A stretch of DNA of 15,631 nucleotides from positions 1-15,631 of the forward strand of contig JAEEXV010000046.1 in the NCBI GenBank assembly GCA_016287975.1. Direction: 5' to 3'. This document shows positions 6,557-15,198 of this stretch, in pieces (the first letter of the stretch is position 1; the number at the start of each line of letters is the position of its first letter). Made by a program: the position numbers and the translations under genes. The notes beneath the pieces were generated by a model. It ran no database searches. It saw only the letters and a list, made by a program, of their open reading frames with translations, and had not been told where the DNA came from. This DNA is from Lentisphaeria bacterium (GTDB lineage Bacteria > Verrucomicrobiota > Lentisphaeria > Oligosphaerales > Oligosphaeraceae).

Positions 6557-8998
6557 ATGCGTGAGTTGTATGACGAGTTTCTGCCGCGGATTTCGGTGGA
6601 GGAGTTGAAGGAGCGGGTGGTCGGGCTTTCCTCGCGCGAGCACGGGCAGGCCTTTGCGAACTACCACCGCGCGGCGCAGTATGTGCGGGACTTCCTGACA
6701 GCGGACGGCATTCCCGAGGTCGAGATGATCGAGGTGCCCGCCGACGGCAAGACCTGTTTCATGGACAAGCGGATGCCCCTGGCGTGGGACGCCACCGTCG
6801 GAAAACTCACCTGGCTGCGTCCTGAATCGCAGGGCGGCGAGATGGTCCTCGCCGACTACACCGTCGAGCCGCTGAACCTCATCAAGGGATCGGTCGCGAC
6901 GCCTCCAGGTGGGCTTGTCACGCGCGTCATCACCGAGGAGCAGTTCCTCGCGGGCGAGGATGCGCGCGGCGCCCTCGTCCTGCTGGCGCCGAGCACCCGT
7001 CCGACGCCAGGCTCCATCTCGCCAGTCCTCGACCGAGGCGGGCTGGGCGTCGTCGCGGACTTCATCACCAACCGCTACGGCGCGCCCGATTGCGTCTATT
7101 GGGCCAATGCCGCCACCGACGCAGGCGACTGGCACGTGACCCTCCAGGACCGCCCGTTCATCGGCTTCGACGTCTCCCCGCTGGTCGGCGAGGAGATGCG
7201 CAAGGCGGCCGCCTTCGGCGCCATGAAAGTGCGCGTCGAGTGCGACGGAAGGCGCTATCCTGGCGTCTTCCATGTCGTCACCGCGCGCCTGCCTGGGCGC
7301 CGTCCCGAGGAACTCTGGGCGATGGCGCACCTCTACGAGCCCTTCACCAACGACGACGCCAGCGGCGTCGTGGCCGCCTCGACGGCGCTGAAGCTGCTCC
7401 AGGCGAAAGGCACCCCCGAATACAGCGTGCGCGTCGTCTTCTCGGCGGAGTTCTACGGCTTCTCGGCCTACGCCGCGATGCGCGGCGGCGACCTGCACGG
7501 GCAGGTGGTCGGCGGCATCAACCTGGACAGCATCGGCGGCTCGGAAGGCCGCCCGACGATGGTGATCGAGGCGCCTGGCCACACGCCCTCGGCGGTCAAC
7601 GCGGTCCTGAAGCGCGGCTTCGAGGAGTGCCAGGACCGCATGTCCCTCGAATGGGCGGGACAGCGCTTCGGCTACGGGGACGACCTGCAGTTGAGCGATT
7701 CGACCGTGGGCCTCACGACCTGCTGGCTGTACAGCCACCGCCTCGCCTTCCACCACAATTCGTACCTGTGCCGTCCTGACTTCATGGACTTCGAGAACTA
7801 CGCGCGCGCCGTGGCGTTCACGGCGGCCTTCCTGTGGGAGGCCGCGAACAGCGAGGTGCCCGCCGCCGCGCCGCCGATGGCGGAACCCGCGCCCATCCAC
7901 TCCAAATGGCGCGACTATGCGGCGCGGATGGTCTTCGCGCGGGCGACCGTCGGTTTCCCGCACGCCCTGGAGAAGGTGCCGCGCGAACAGCGCATCGCGC
8001 TGCCCAACAGCATCAACTACGGCCCCCTCGCGAATGTCCTGAGCAACATGGACGGCGCGAAGGACGTGGCGCGGCTCCTGCGCGAGGCGGAGACCGAGCG
8101 CAACGACGAATACACCGAGGCCCAGGTCAAGAAGTACATCGACACCCTGGACTTCCTCGCCGACGCAGGCTACCTCACGGTGCTCCGCCGCCCTGAACTC
8201 GGCCCCGATGAAATCGGCGCCGCGCTGGAGGCGCTGGGCCTGCGGGGAGACGAACTGCTGCTGGTGCACGCATCCCTCTCGAAGTGCGGCCATGTCCGCG
8301 GCGGCGCCCAGACCATCATCGACACCATCCGCGGCCACGTCGGCACCGCGCTCTTCACGACCTTCACCCGCCCGTACACCTATCTCGGCGGCGTCGCGCG
8401 CGACCGCCGCTTCCGTCCGTTCGACCCGACGAAACCGGAGCAGGTCTCGACTGGCGCGATCGGCAAGGCCGCGCTAGGCTATCCCGAGGTGGTGCGCAGC
8501 GCGCATGTCTCGCACTCGTGGGCGGGCTTCGGGCCGCTTGCACACACCTGCCTGGATGCGCATGGCCTCTTCGACGCGCCCACCGGCGAGACCTCGCCGC
8601 TGGCGAAGGCGTGGGAACTCGGCGGCAAGGTGCTCTTCTTCGGCACTGGCCTCGCCCCCAGCACCTTCCTGCACTACCTCGAAGACCAGGCCAGGCTCCC
8701 CTACCTCTCCACCGCCGTCTGCCAGGCCGTGCGCCCCGACGGCTCCATCGAAATCGGCTGCGTGCCCCGCCATCTGCCCGGACACCGCGACTTCTACGGC
8801 GCGGGCGCCGACACCTGCAAGTTCTACACCCGCGCCCGCGAGCGCGGCCTTGAAGTCCGCGAGGTGCCGCTGGGCGAGGCGCGGCTCCAGCTGATCGACC
8901 TACGCCAACTCAAGGAGATCGGCATGGAACTGATCGCCGAAGACCCGAGGATTCTCCTTTGCGACGATCCAGAGTGCCTCTTCTGCGGCAAATACTGA
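6557..8998 (+). CDS. Fusion of an M28-like (DUF4910-type) aminopeptidase-fold domain and an AAC(3)-family N-acetyltransferase domain
   Basis: The product has 813 residues in two parts. Residues 1 to about 425 look like a zinc-peptidase fold of the M28/DUF4910 type. Likely metal or catalytic positions are H258 (AHLYEP), D266 (TNDDASG), E298 (SAEFYG), D324 (NLDSIGG) and H399/H400 (FHHNS). After a linker region, residues from about 545 to 813 are a full AAC(3)/YokD-type acetyl-CoA-dependent N-acetyltransferase: GDELLLVHASLSKCG, FTTFTRPYTY, RPFDPTKPEQVSTGAIG, RSAHVSHSW with H650, and GGKVLFFGTG. The C-terminus ends with a small Cys cluster (LLCDDPECLFCG). Such domains often handle amine groups on sugars or peptides, not only aminoglycosides. 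There is no signal peptide, so it is probably cytoplasmic. The start is the first ATG of the frame. The lipoprotein gene follows by 97 bases. Confidence 0.85.
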   Translation: MRELYDEFLPRISVEELKERVVGLSSREHGQAFANYHRAAQYVRDFLTADGIPEVEMIEVPADGKTCFMDKRMPLAWDATVGKLTWLRPESQGGEMVLADYTVEPLNLIKGSVATPPGGLVTRVITEEQFLAGEDARGALVLLAPSTRPTPGSISPVLDRGGLGVVADFITNRYGAPDCVYWANAATDAGDWHVTLQDRPFIGFDVSPLVGEEMRKAAAFGAMKVRVECDGRRYPGVFHVVTARLPGRRPEELWAMAHLYEPFTNDDASGVVAASTALKLLQAKGTPEYSVRVVFSAEFYGFSAYAAMRGGDLHGQVVGGINLDSIGGSEGRPTMVIEAPGHTPSAVNAVLKRGFEECQDRMSLEWAGQRFGYGDDLQLSDSTVGLTTCWLYSHRLAFHHNSYLCRPDFMDFENYARAVAFTAAFLWEAANSEVPAAAPPMAEPAPIHSKWRDYAARMVFARATVGFPHALEKVPREQRIALPNSINYGPLANVLSNMDGAKDVARLLREAETERNDEYTEAQVKKYIDTLDFLADAGYLTVLRRPELGPDEIGAALEALGLRGDELLLVHASLSKCGHVRGGAQTIIDTIRGHVGTALFTTFTRPYTYLGGVARDRRFRPFDPTKPEQVSTGAIGKAALGYPEVVRSAHVSHSWAGFGPLAHTCLDAHGLFDAPTGETSPLAKAWELGGKVLFFGTGLAPSTFLHYLEDQARLPYLSTAVCQAVRPDGSIEIGCVPRHLPGHRDFYGAGADTCKFYTRARERGLEVREVPLGEARLQLIDLRQLKEIGMELIAEDPRILLCDDPECLFCGKY

Positions 8999-9036
8999 TG
9001 GACGAGGCGGGCCTCAGGGAGGGGGGAGCGGCCTTG

Positions 9037-9069
9037 TATCTTGAATCCAGTCCCGAATCTTGAACTGTG
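9037..9069. repeat. Remnant related to the 53-bp array, inverted
   Basis: Read on the minus strand, this gap contains CAAGATTCGGGACTGGATTC followed by AAGAT, which resembles the CAAGATTC-rich words of the array at 6241-6432. It lies between the fusion gene and the lipoprotein gene. The match is short, so common origin is likely but not proven. Confidence 0.45.
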
Positions 9070-9095
9070 AACCCAGCCCGCAAAGAGGAATTGCC

Positions 9096-9299
9096 ATGAA
9101 AACCGCATTCACGCTTGTTCTCGCCGCCGTCGCCCTCGGCCTTGCCTCCTGCAAGGAGGAACACCGCAAGGAGGCGCAGTCCGTCGGGGAATACGGTGTC
9201 GGCGTCGTCCAGCAGCGCGCAGGCAAGAAGGCCATCCAGAAGGCCCAGAAGGCGAACAAGCAGCACAACAAGCAGCTTGACGACGCGCTGAAGGATTGA
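9096..9299 (+). CDS. Small lipoprotein
   Basis: The product has 67 residues. It starts MKTAFTLVLAAVALGLASC, a short positively charged start, a hydrophobic core and a lipobox LASC with the lipidated Cys at 19. The remaining 48 residues are rich in Lys, Gln and Glu and look like one charged helix (KKAIQKAQKANKQHNKQL), with no enzyme motif. I chose the ATG at 9096 because it gives a clean lipoprotein signal and has AGAGGA a few bases upstream; the longer frame from 9060 would spoil the signal. It is probably anchored to the envelope. Function is unknown. It may be cotranscribed with the fusion gene upstream, and it converges with the heparinase-like gene, whose stop lies only 14 bases away. Confidence 0.8.
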   Translation: MKTAFTLVLAAVALGLASCKEEHRKEAQSVGEYGVGVVQQRAGKKAIQKAQKANKQHNKQLDDALKD

Positions 9300-9313
9300 C
9301 TGGGACTGGGGGG

Positions 9314-12300
9314 CTACCGTTTCCAGGCGATGGAGCCTGGGAGGGTGATGCGGGCGCCTGGCATGGCCTCGCAGAGCTGGACCTGCGCGTCCCTGGGGAG
9401 GCGGAGTGGCTTGCCGTCGAAGTCCGCCAGGTCGTATTCGAGGCGGGAGTCCTTGCGCTGGTCGACGGCGCGGATGGTGCCGATGGTTTTCCCGTCCAGG
9501 CGGAGGAGCAATCCCTTTGCAAGCGGGCGGTGCGGCCCCTGGCCGGAAGGGCCGAAGAGGAGCGCCTGCTCGGGGGAGCCGATGTAGCGTCCCGTCTTTC
9601 CCCCTGGGGCGGGGCTGAATCGCACCACGCTGAAGGGGAAGCGCACTCCCGCCATGGTCAGGGCGGTTCCCTCCACGGCGGCGACGGCCCAGTTCGACGG
9701 CAGGCCGCCATGCGCGTTGGCGACGACCGCCATGCGGGAGAAGCCGCGCGCCTGCGGCGCGGGGCCATTCCACTTCACGTCGAAGCGGACTTCGCCTGGG
9801 CGGGGTTCGCCGATTTGCTCCAGCGTGCCCGAATGGCGCGGCACGCCTGAAAGCGCGACCTCGCCGACGGAGAGCCTTGCGGCCTCGCTGGCGAGGGCCG
9901 CCAGCGCCTTGCCCTGCTCATCGAAGCGCACGACGGCGACGCGCCCGTCGCAGCGGACTTCGCCGACGGGGAGTTTCGCGCGCAGTTCGCGCCCAGGCGC
10001 GCCGACCATCCACAGGTCGGCGCGTCCGTCCGCGAGGCGCACGATCCAGGCGCGGGAGGCGGCGTCCCCGCCGTCGAGGGCGACTGCCTCCACCGCCTGC
10101 ACGGCGGGCTTGCCGCCGTCGGGCTCGAAGCAGAGCACCTTTGCGAAGACGCTGGGGGCGGTTCCGCGGTCGCGTCGGATGAGGTATTCCAGGGAGGGGG
10201 CGTTGGGTGCCGCCATCGAGCGCACCGAGAGGTATTCGCGCCCTGGTTCGCCAGGGAAGAAGGCCTGGATGGAGGTCTTGATTTCCTTCGCCTTGGGCAG
10301 GAACGCATTGTGGAAGCGGGCGGTCACCGCCGCCGCGGTCTTGCACGAGGCGGGCTGGAGCAGCAGGCCGTAGCCGTTGCCGGGCAGCCACCAGTAGAAG
10401 GGCTTGTCGGGATAGCCGCTCAGGCGCAGGTCGTTCTGGAAGTGCATCCCCTTCGCGACATCGCCGAAAAGCGAGAAGTCTCCCGTCGGAGTGAAGGCGC
10501 AGCTGTAGTCGGCCTTCGTGAAGAGGGTGTGGAAACTGTCGTCGCGCATTTCGCCGCCCTCGACAATCCCGACGTCGAGCCAGTATTCGAGTTCGCCAGT
10601 CTGCGGGTGGTCGGCCTGTGCGATCAGCCGCTCGAAGCGCCTGGTCTTCGGAAATGCCTTGGGCTGCGACGCCATCACGAATTGCACGCCGCATCCCGCC
10701 TCGTCCGGCTGCCATGCCAGGAGCTGCGCGCCGCCCTGATGGACGGCGGCGCTTCCGCCGTCCACGACCATCTGCTGATGGGCGACGGAGGTGGAGGTCC
10801 AGCCGAAGCGGTAGTGGGCGTTCCAGTATCCAGGGTCGTAGCTCCATTCGCCGCCGTGGTTGTAGAAGGTCCAGGAGAGGGCCTCGCGCTGGCCGTGGTT
10901 CAGCATGGCCCCGAAGAGCAGCTGGACGCCGTGGCGGTTGGCCCCGCGGCCGCCGCGAAGCAGGGCCAGCCCCTTGGCGGGGTAGAGCACGGATTTGGTC
11001 TCGAAGAATTCAGGGTCCCTCGGCAGCGCCTTCACCTTGGCCAGCACCTCGGGCGTGGCCAGGAACAACTGTGTGCGCCGCGACAACGGCGGCACCGGCT
11101 CCAGGTCGCCGTAGGCGTTGCGGAGGAAGCGCGCGGCGTTTTCGCGCGCCGTTGCATCCGCACCGCGCACCAGCAGCAGCCAGACATTCTCCAGTTGCCG
11201 CGTGAACTCCCGGTCGAACATCGGCTTGCCTGGCGGAGTCACGCGCTGGAGCGGGTGGTTGAACTGGCGCAGCGGCCCCGCGTCGCCGTAGAGCGGCAGG
11301 CGTCCGCCGACCTCCAGCTTGTCGACATAGCGGTCGAGGAGATTGAGGAGCGCGGGGTGCGCGAACATGTCAGGCACGCCCTTCCAGCCCATGCGGCGGG
11401 CGCCCAGGTAGAGTTCCGCCATGCTCAGGTAGAGTTCGATGCAGTGGATGCTGTACGTGTGCGAACTCTCGTGGTAGAAGCCGTCGCGGTCGAGGCTGGT
11501 CGCGAGCATCGCGGGCAGGCCGATCGTCGGACTGAACATCGGCTCCGCGAGCGCGGGGACATCGAGCAGGATGCCCACGGCGGCGGCGCCGCGCGCGTAG
11601 TCCGCATGTCCGTTGTGCAGGCGCGACACACCCTGGGTGCATTCGTGGCAGTAGGCCGCGCCGTCCCAGAGCAGGTCGCGGGCGACATTGTCCCAGCGGG
11701 TGCGGCCCTTCACCACCGAGGGCCGCGCGAGTTCATTGGAGGGAAGGATCGCGTCGACCGCGTGGACATAGTTCATGAGGCCGCGGGCGGCCTGGTAGTA
11801 GGGGCGCTGCAGGCGCCCGCCGCGCTCCTCGTCGCCAGGGGAGACGGGATAGTCGATCGGCCCGCGGCGGTTCCTGCAGTAGGAGCAGGCGATGGCGTCG
11901 AGCAGGACGGCCGCGACGTGCGCGTATTTCACGTCCCCCGTCAGCAGGTAGCAGTCGGCGAGGGCGGGCAGCACCTGTTCCTCAAGTGCGCTGAAGAGGA
12001 ATCCGTGGGCGCGCGCGGTGAAGAAGAAGCGCTTGCCGTCGTCCTTGTACTGGTCGTTGGGATAGAGGACATTGCCCTTGCCGAGAACCTTGTAGGGGTT
12101 CTTCCAGCCGCCCCAGCGCAGGCGTTCTCCCTGGGGGCAGAGGTTCATGCCAAGTCCATAGACGATCGGCGTGCCTGGCGGGGGGACGAGCGCCCTGAGC
12201 GCGTCGTCGTCGAGTTTCATCAGGGGCGCGACGGTGCGGCGGCAACTCGCCAGATAGGCGCGCAGCCACGGCGCCCGCTTCAGGCCTTGCCGCGCCGCCG

Positions 12301-12466
12301 CGGCCTCGTCCGCGCCGAGGAAGACAACGGGGTGCGGATGCCGCGCCACGGCTTCCACCGTGCATTGCTTGGGGAAGCGCAGTCCCGCGGCTTCGGCGCC
12401 GCCTGGATTCGTTTTTGCGATCAATGCCATGGCCAGAAACACTCCCAGTCCAATCCAATGTCTCAT
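9314..12466 (-). CDS. Secreted heparinase II/III-like polysaccharide lyase family protein
   Basis: The product has 1050 residues with an N-terminal signal peptide (hydrophobic run GLGVFLAMALIA, cleavage probably near AEA at about residue 26). Next comes an alpha/alpha-toroid region (about 60-430), then the heparinase II/III-type beta region. Supporting motifs are DGFYHESSHTYS (H332, E333), where such lyases keep catalytic residues, and LNHGQREALSWTFY (H524) followed by WSYDPGYW. These lyases cut uronate-containing polysaccharides by beta-elimination, outside the cytoplasm. The protein is longer than a typical member, with about 300 extra C-terminal residues of beta-rich appearance, possibly a binding or structural domain. 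The start is ATG 12466, three bases after the NamZ-like stop, with GGGAG in the last NamZ codons as ribosome binding site. Substrate is not predictable from sequence. Confidence 0.82.
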   Translation of the reverse strand: MRHWIGLGVFLAMALIAKTNPGGAEAAGLRFPKQCTVEAVARHPHPVVFLGADEAAAARQGLKRAPWLRAYLASCRRTVAPLMKLDDDALRALVPPPGTPIVYGLGMNLCPQGERLRWGGWKNPYKVLGKGNVLYPNDQYKDDGKRFFFTARAHGFLFSALEEQVLPALADCYLLTGDVKYAHVAAVLLDAIACSYCRNRRGPIDYPVSPGDEERGGRLQRPYYQAARGLMNYVHAVDAILPSNELARPSVVKGRTRWDNVARDLLWDGAAYCHECTQGVSRLHNGHADYARGAAAVGILLDVPALAEPMFSPTIGLPAMLATSLDRDGFYHESSHTYSIHCIELYLSMAELYLGARRMGWKGVPDMFAHPALLNLLDRYVDKLEVGGRLPLYGDAGPLRQFNHPLQRVTPPGKPMFDREFTRQLENVWLLLVRGADATARENAARFLRNAYGDLEPVPPLSRRTQLFLATPEVLAKVKALPRDPEFFETKSVLYPAKGLALLRGGRGANRHGVQLLFGAMLNHGQREALSWTFYNHGGEWSYDPGYWNAHYRFGWTSTSVAHQQMVVDGGSAAVHQGGAQLLAWQPDEAGCGVQFVMASQPKAFPKTRRFERLIAQADHPQTGELEYWLDVGIVEGGEMRDDSFHTLFTKADYSCAFTPTGDFSLFGDVAKGMHFQNDLRLSGYPDKPFYWWLPGNGYGLLLQPASCKTAAAVTARFHNAFLPKAKEIKTSIQAFFPGEPGREYLSVRSMAAPNAPSLEYLIRRDRGTAPSVFAKVLCFEPDGGKPAVQAVEAVALDGGDAASRAWIVRLADGRADLWMVGAPGRELRAKLPVGEVRCDGRVAVVRFDEQGKALAALASEAARLSVGEVALSGVPRHSGTLEQIGEPRPGEVRFDVKWNGPAPQARGFSRMAVVANAHGGLPSNWAVAAVEGTALTMAGVRFPFSVVRFSPAPGGKTGRYIGSPEQALLFGPSGQGPHRPLAKGLLLRLDGKTIGTIRAVDQRKDSRLEYDLADFDGKPLRLPRDAQVQLCEAMPGARITLPGSIAWKR

Positions 12467-12469
12467 GAT

Positions 12470-13618
12470 TTATTCTCCCAGTGTTTTCAACGTCAAGCCC
12501 AAGGCATTCCCGACTTCCTGGCAGTATTCCCTGCATTGGCGGTCGGCTTCGGCGAGCAGTCCTTCCGCGTCGACTTTCCCGACGCGGTAGCGGTCGGAGC
12601 CCATAAGGCGGTCGAAGTGCGCGGGCAGGAACTCCAGTTCCGCGGGGGGCAGCCGACGGATGCCGTCGACGAGACGGAGCCCGACCGCGAAGGCGGGGAA
12701 GCGCCGTGCGTCCGTGACCTCGATGCGCACGCCGCGGCAGAGTTCGCCGCCGCGCTTCGCGCCAGGCGCGGGCGTGAACTCGGCTGGCGACAGCCGCCCG
12801 CCAGGCACCTCGGGCATGCCCGCCAGCAGCCGCTCGGGATCCACGAAAGGCGCGCCGATCAGGAGGAACGGCGCCGCGGTCCCGCGTCCCTCGGAGACAT
12901 TCGTCCCCTCGAAGAGGCAGGTTCCTGGGTAGGCCGCCAGCGCCTCGAAGGAGCGCAGGTTGGGGGAGGGCGGCACCCACTCCTGCCCGAACTCGGGGAA
13001 GAGCGCCGTGGCGGGGACGGGCGGCGCGACGATCTTCAGTTCCACGCCGCCGTCCTCCGACAGGCTGTGGTTGAGCGCGAAGCGGGCGTAGCCGCCCAGC
13101 GTCAGGCCGTGGCGCACGGGCACCGCGTCCTGCCCCACGATCGAGGCGAAGGCTGGATCCAGCCTCGGGCCCTCGACGAGGTTTCCCAGCGGATTCGCGC
13201 GGTCGAAGAGCACGGCGGGCTTGCCGTGACGGCGGCACCATGAGATCGCCTGGAAGAGCGTCCTGGGATAGGTGTAGTAGCGCACGCCGACATCGGGCAG
13301 GTCCGCCGCGAGCACATCGAAGCCGTCGGCCAGATCCTCGGGGATCTCCGAGTGGCTGCCGTAGAGGCTGACGCAGGGGAGGCCGCTGACGGCGTCACGG
13401 CCGTCCTCCACCTTCGCGCCCGCCTCGGCCGCGCCCGCGAGACCGTGTTCCGGCGAAAAGAGCATCCGCAGATCCACGCCGCCCTCCCGCAGGGCCTCGA
13501 CGCATCGCCGCCCGCGCGCATCCCTCGCCGCGCCGTTGGTCAGCAGCGCCACGCGGCGTCCCGAAAGCCAATTCCCCGCCTCCTGCCAGCAGTCGATTCC
13601 CGCAACGTCCATTGCCAT
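12470..13618 (-). CDS. NamZ-like exo-beta-N-acetylmuramidase family protein (DUF1343, GH171)
   Basis: The product has 382 residues. The family is recognisable from RVALLTNGAARD (22-33), LFSPEHGL (53-60, with E57 and H58), GLPCVSLYG, DLPDVGVRYYTYPRTL, DRANPLGN, RHGLTLGGYA, and PSPNLRS followed by YPGTCLFEGTNVSEGRGT. NamZ of Bacillus removes terminal MurNAc from peptidoglycan fragments, so cell-wall recycling or use is the likely role. I chose ATG 13618 because AGGAGT lies 7 bases upstream and the family homology begins right there. A longer open frame to 13903 adds about 95 residues with no family match. With the chosen start there is no signal peptide, so the enzyme would be cytoplasmic, unlike some secreted members. 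The heparinase-like gene follows with a 3-base gap, so the two are surely cotranscribed. Confidence 0.88.
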   Translation of the reverse strand: MAMDVAGIDCWQEAGNWLSGRRVALLTNGAARDARGRRCVEALREGGVDLRMLFSPEHGLAGAAEAGAKVEDGRDAVSGLPCVSLYGSHSEIPEDLADGFDVLAADLPDVGVRYYTYPRTLFQAISWCRRHGKPAVLFDRANPLGNLVEGPRLDPAFASIVGQDAVPVRHGLTLGGYARFALNHSLSEDGGVELKIVAPPVPATALFPEFGQEWVPPSPNLRSFEALAAYPGTCLFEGTNVSEGRGTAAPFLLIGAPFVDPERLLAGMPEVPGGRLSPAEFTPAPGAKRGGELCRGVRIEVTDARRFPAFAVGLRLVDGIRRLPPAELEFLPAHFDRLMGSDRYRVGKVDAEGLLAEADRQCREYCQEVGNALGLTLKTLGE

Positions 13619-13929
13619 CGTGCGAACTCCTGAAGCCACCTTGTCCAAATGCCCGATCCACCAGGCGAATTGCCAAATGGCGTCAAGGCATTTCCCGCCT
13701 CCTCGCCTGGCCGCGCCTATCCCCCCCCATAAGCCAACTTCCCTGGGAAACCAAGCGTTCAGCAATAATGTAACCGCATGGCCTGGGTTCGTTGGCGGGC
13801 AATTGGGATTGTTTGATTCGCACGTCTGGTCGGCAAGACATGCGATGGCAACGAGTGGCAAAACCATGCCGCCGCATGATTGAAGCCACCGTTTGAACCT
13901 CACGGCGGTGTTTTTGAATGGTTGCCAAT
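13619..13929. other. Gene-free gap at the edge of the low-GC segment
   Basis: No supported gene lies here. The part near 13619-13740 is GC-rich and holds AGGAGT, the ribosome binding site of the NamZ-like gene (13626-13631, read on minus), and a lone TTGACG (13681-13686, minus) without a -10 box at the right distance. From about 13740 the composition becomes richer in A and T, as in the hydrolase gene. The promoter for the NamZ/heparinase pair should be here but I cannot place it. Confidence 0.5.
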
Positions 13930-15198
13930 TTACTCGAAATGCCCTGTGTCGAAGAAGTGAATCGCGTGAAGGATTGCATCAGACGATGTTCTCAGGCCGG
14001 CATGGTCAGCCGAGACCACTTTCACTTCATAGTCTTTGCCCTGCTCCATTCCGGGAATATGAATGCTGGTCATGGGAACCAGAAGGTCGGATGACCCTGC
14101 AATGATGCCGAACCGTTTTTTGAAGAGAACTGGTGGTTTGATGTGTTTTACCTCTGATTCAAACAGTTGCGTCATATCTCGTAGCGAGCGATTCAAGATA
14201 TCCAAACCACAAAACACCGCCAAATCCGCCCAGGGAGAACCGCCGTTTGGTGGTGCCAGCATGACAACCTGATTGATTCTTTTGCCAATATTGTAAACCC
14301 TTGAATCCAATTCCAGCGACTTTCTTATCAGCAATCCCCCCATGCTATGGGTCAAGACATTTATTTTCTCATTTGCAGGCAATTTCCCAAAAAGCCTACT
14401 CAAAGAATCTCTCAATTCCTTCCCCAACGCAGGGATGGAGTAATCAGAACTGGGGTAGTCAAAGCAGTACACATCATATTCAAAACGCGACGACAACTCT
14501 TTGACAAGCCATTCCATTTCAATGGAGCGGCACCCACAACCGTGAATGAGAACGATGGTTCCATTTCTTGGAGAAACGCTGGTGGGGTATTTGTAGAAAG
14601 CGCAATCCTTCAGATAATTTACGAGGATATTGATTGGCTGCCCCATGATTCTCCGAAAGAGATAGTTCTTGTATCCCCATGCGTAACGGGTGTCGTCGGG
14701 ACCGAGAATACGACAGTATCTCAAGATTTCGTTCTGCTGAATCCGCCACCCGCAATGGCGGTGCAGGTCTTTCCACAGGACCTTGCCCCCAAATGTGGGA
14801 AAGTCTATGTTCATGCTGAACTGGTCATTCAAGCGTGCAAGGAGTCGCTTGGAATCAATCAGGCGATTGAACTCCTCAAAAACCTTGTCGTCGGCAGTCG
14901 GCGAGGAAGGAACAAGCATCTCGTTGAACTTGTTTACGGGAATCCCCATAATTCTTTTGGAAATGATTCCCTCGGTCCCAAAGGCATGACGAACATTGTC
15001 TGGATCAAGAATGCGGCATAGCCTTGTGAATTTGTGTTTTTGAATCCGCCATCCTTTGCAGGAGACAAGATTATCCCACCAAAGGAGACCTCCCAAGGTG
15101 GGAAAGTCGATGTTAAGGCTGAACTGTTTGTCAAGTTCCTCTTCAATGGTTCCCGCATTGACGAGTTCCTTGAATCTTTCAATAACAACTGAGTCCAT
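13930..15198 (-). CDS. Alpha/beta hydrolase (lipase/esterase-like) with two N-terminal repeat domains
   Basis: The product has 422 residues. Residues 7-95 and 108-196 are two copies of one unknown domain: 39 of 89 positions are identical with no gap. Shared marks are QFSxNIDFPT, GG, GWRIQ, CRILxPD, RIMG and PxN. From about 210 an alpha/beta hydrolase follows: IVLIHGCGC (oxyanion region), LTHSMGG with nucleophile S285, MLAPPNGGS, GSSDLLVP with D371, and SADHAG with H399, a full Ser-Asp-His set. Such folds cleave esters or lipids. No signal peptide or membrane segment is seen, so it is probably cytoplasmic or exported by another route. The start is ATG 15198 with AAAGGAAAGGG upstream. Its GC content is far below the neighbours, with A/T-rich third positions, suggesting recent transfer. 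It has no operon partner here. Confidence 0.85.
   Translation of the reverse strand: MDSVVIERFKELVNAGTIEEELDKQFSLNIDFPTLGGLLWWDNLVSCKGWRIQKHKFTRLCRILDPDNVRHAFGTEGIISKRIMGIPVNKFNEMLVPSSPTADDKVFEEFNRLIDSKRLLARLNDQFSMNIDFPTFGGKVLWKDLHRHCGWRIQQNEILRYCRILGPDDTRYAWGYKNYLFRRIMGQPINILVNYLKDCAFYKYPTSVSPRNGTIVLIHGCGCRSIEMEWLVKELSSRFEYDVYCFDYPSSDYSIPALGKELRDSLSRLFGKLPANEKINVLTHSMGGLLIRKSLELDSRVYNIGKRINQVVMLAPPNGGSPWADLAVFCGLDILNRSLRDMTQLFESEVKHIKPPVLFKKRFGIIAGSSDLLVPMTSIHIPGMEQGKDYEVKVVSADHAGLRTSSDAILHAIHFFDTGHFE

Noticed and set aside
8190..8998. Aminoglycoside resistance gene
   Set aside because: The AAC(3)-type domain is fused to a peptidase-fold domain and lies among housekeeping-type genes. Family membership alone does not show drug acetylation.
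9300..9313. Bidirectional terminator between the lipoprotein and heparinase-like genes
   Set aside because: The 14-base gap has no inverted repeat or T-run.
10310..13243. Very long plus-strand open frame antisense to the heparinase-like and NamZ-like genes
   Set aside because: It spans two genes with recognisable families on the other strand and has no family motifs of its own.
13619..13903. N-terminal extension of the NamZ-like frame that begins with a vaguely signal-like stretch
   Set aside because: A good ribosome binding site lies right before ATG 13618, family homology starts there, and the extension crosses a change in base composition.
13888..13916. Hairpin followed by TTTTT on the plus strand (CCACCG ... 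CGGTGTTTTT)
   Set aside because: The stem is only about five base pairs with a long loop, and no plus-strand gene ends just before it.
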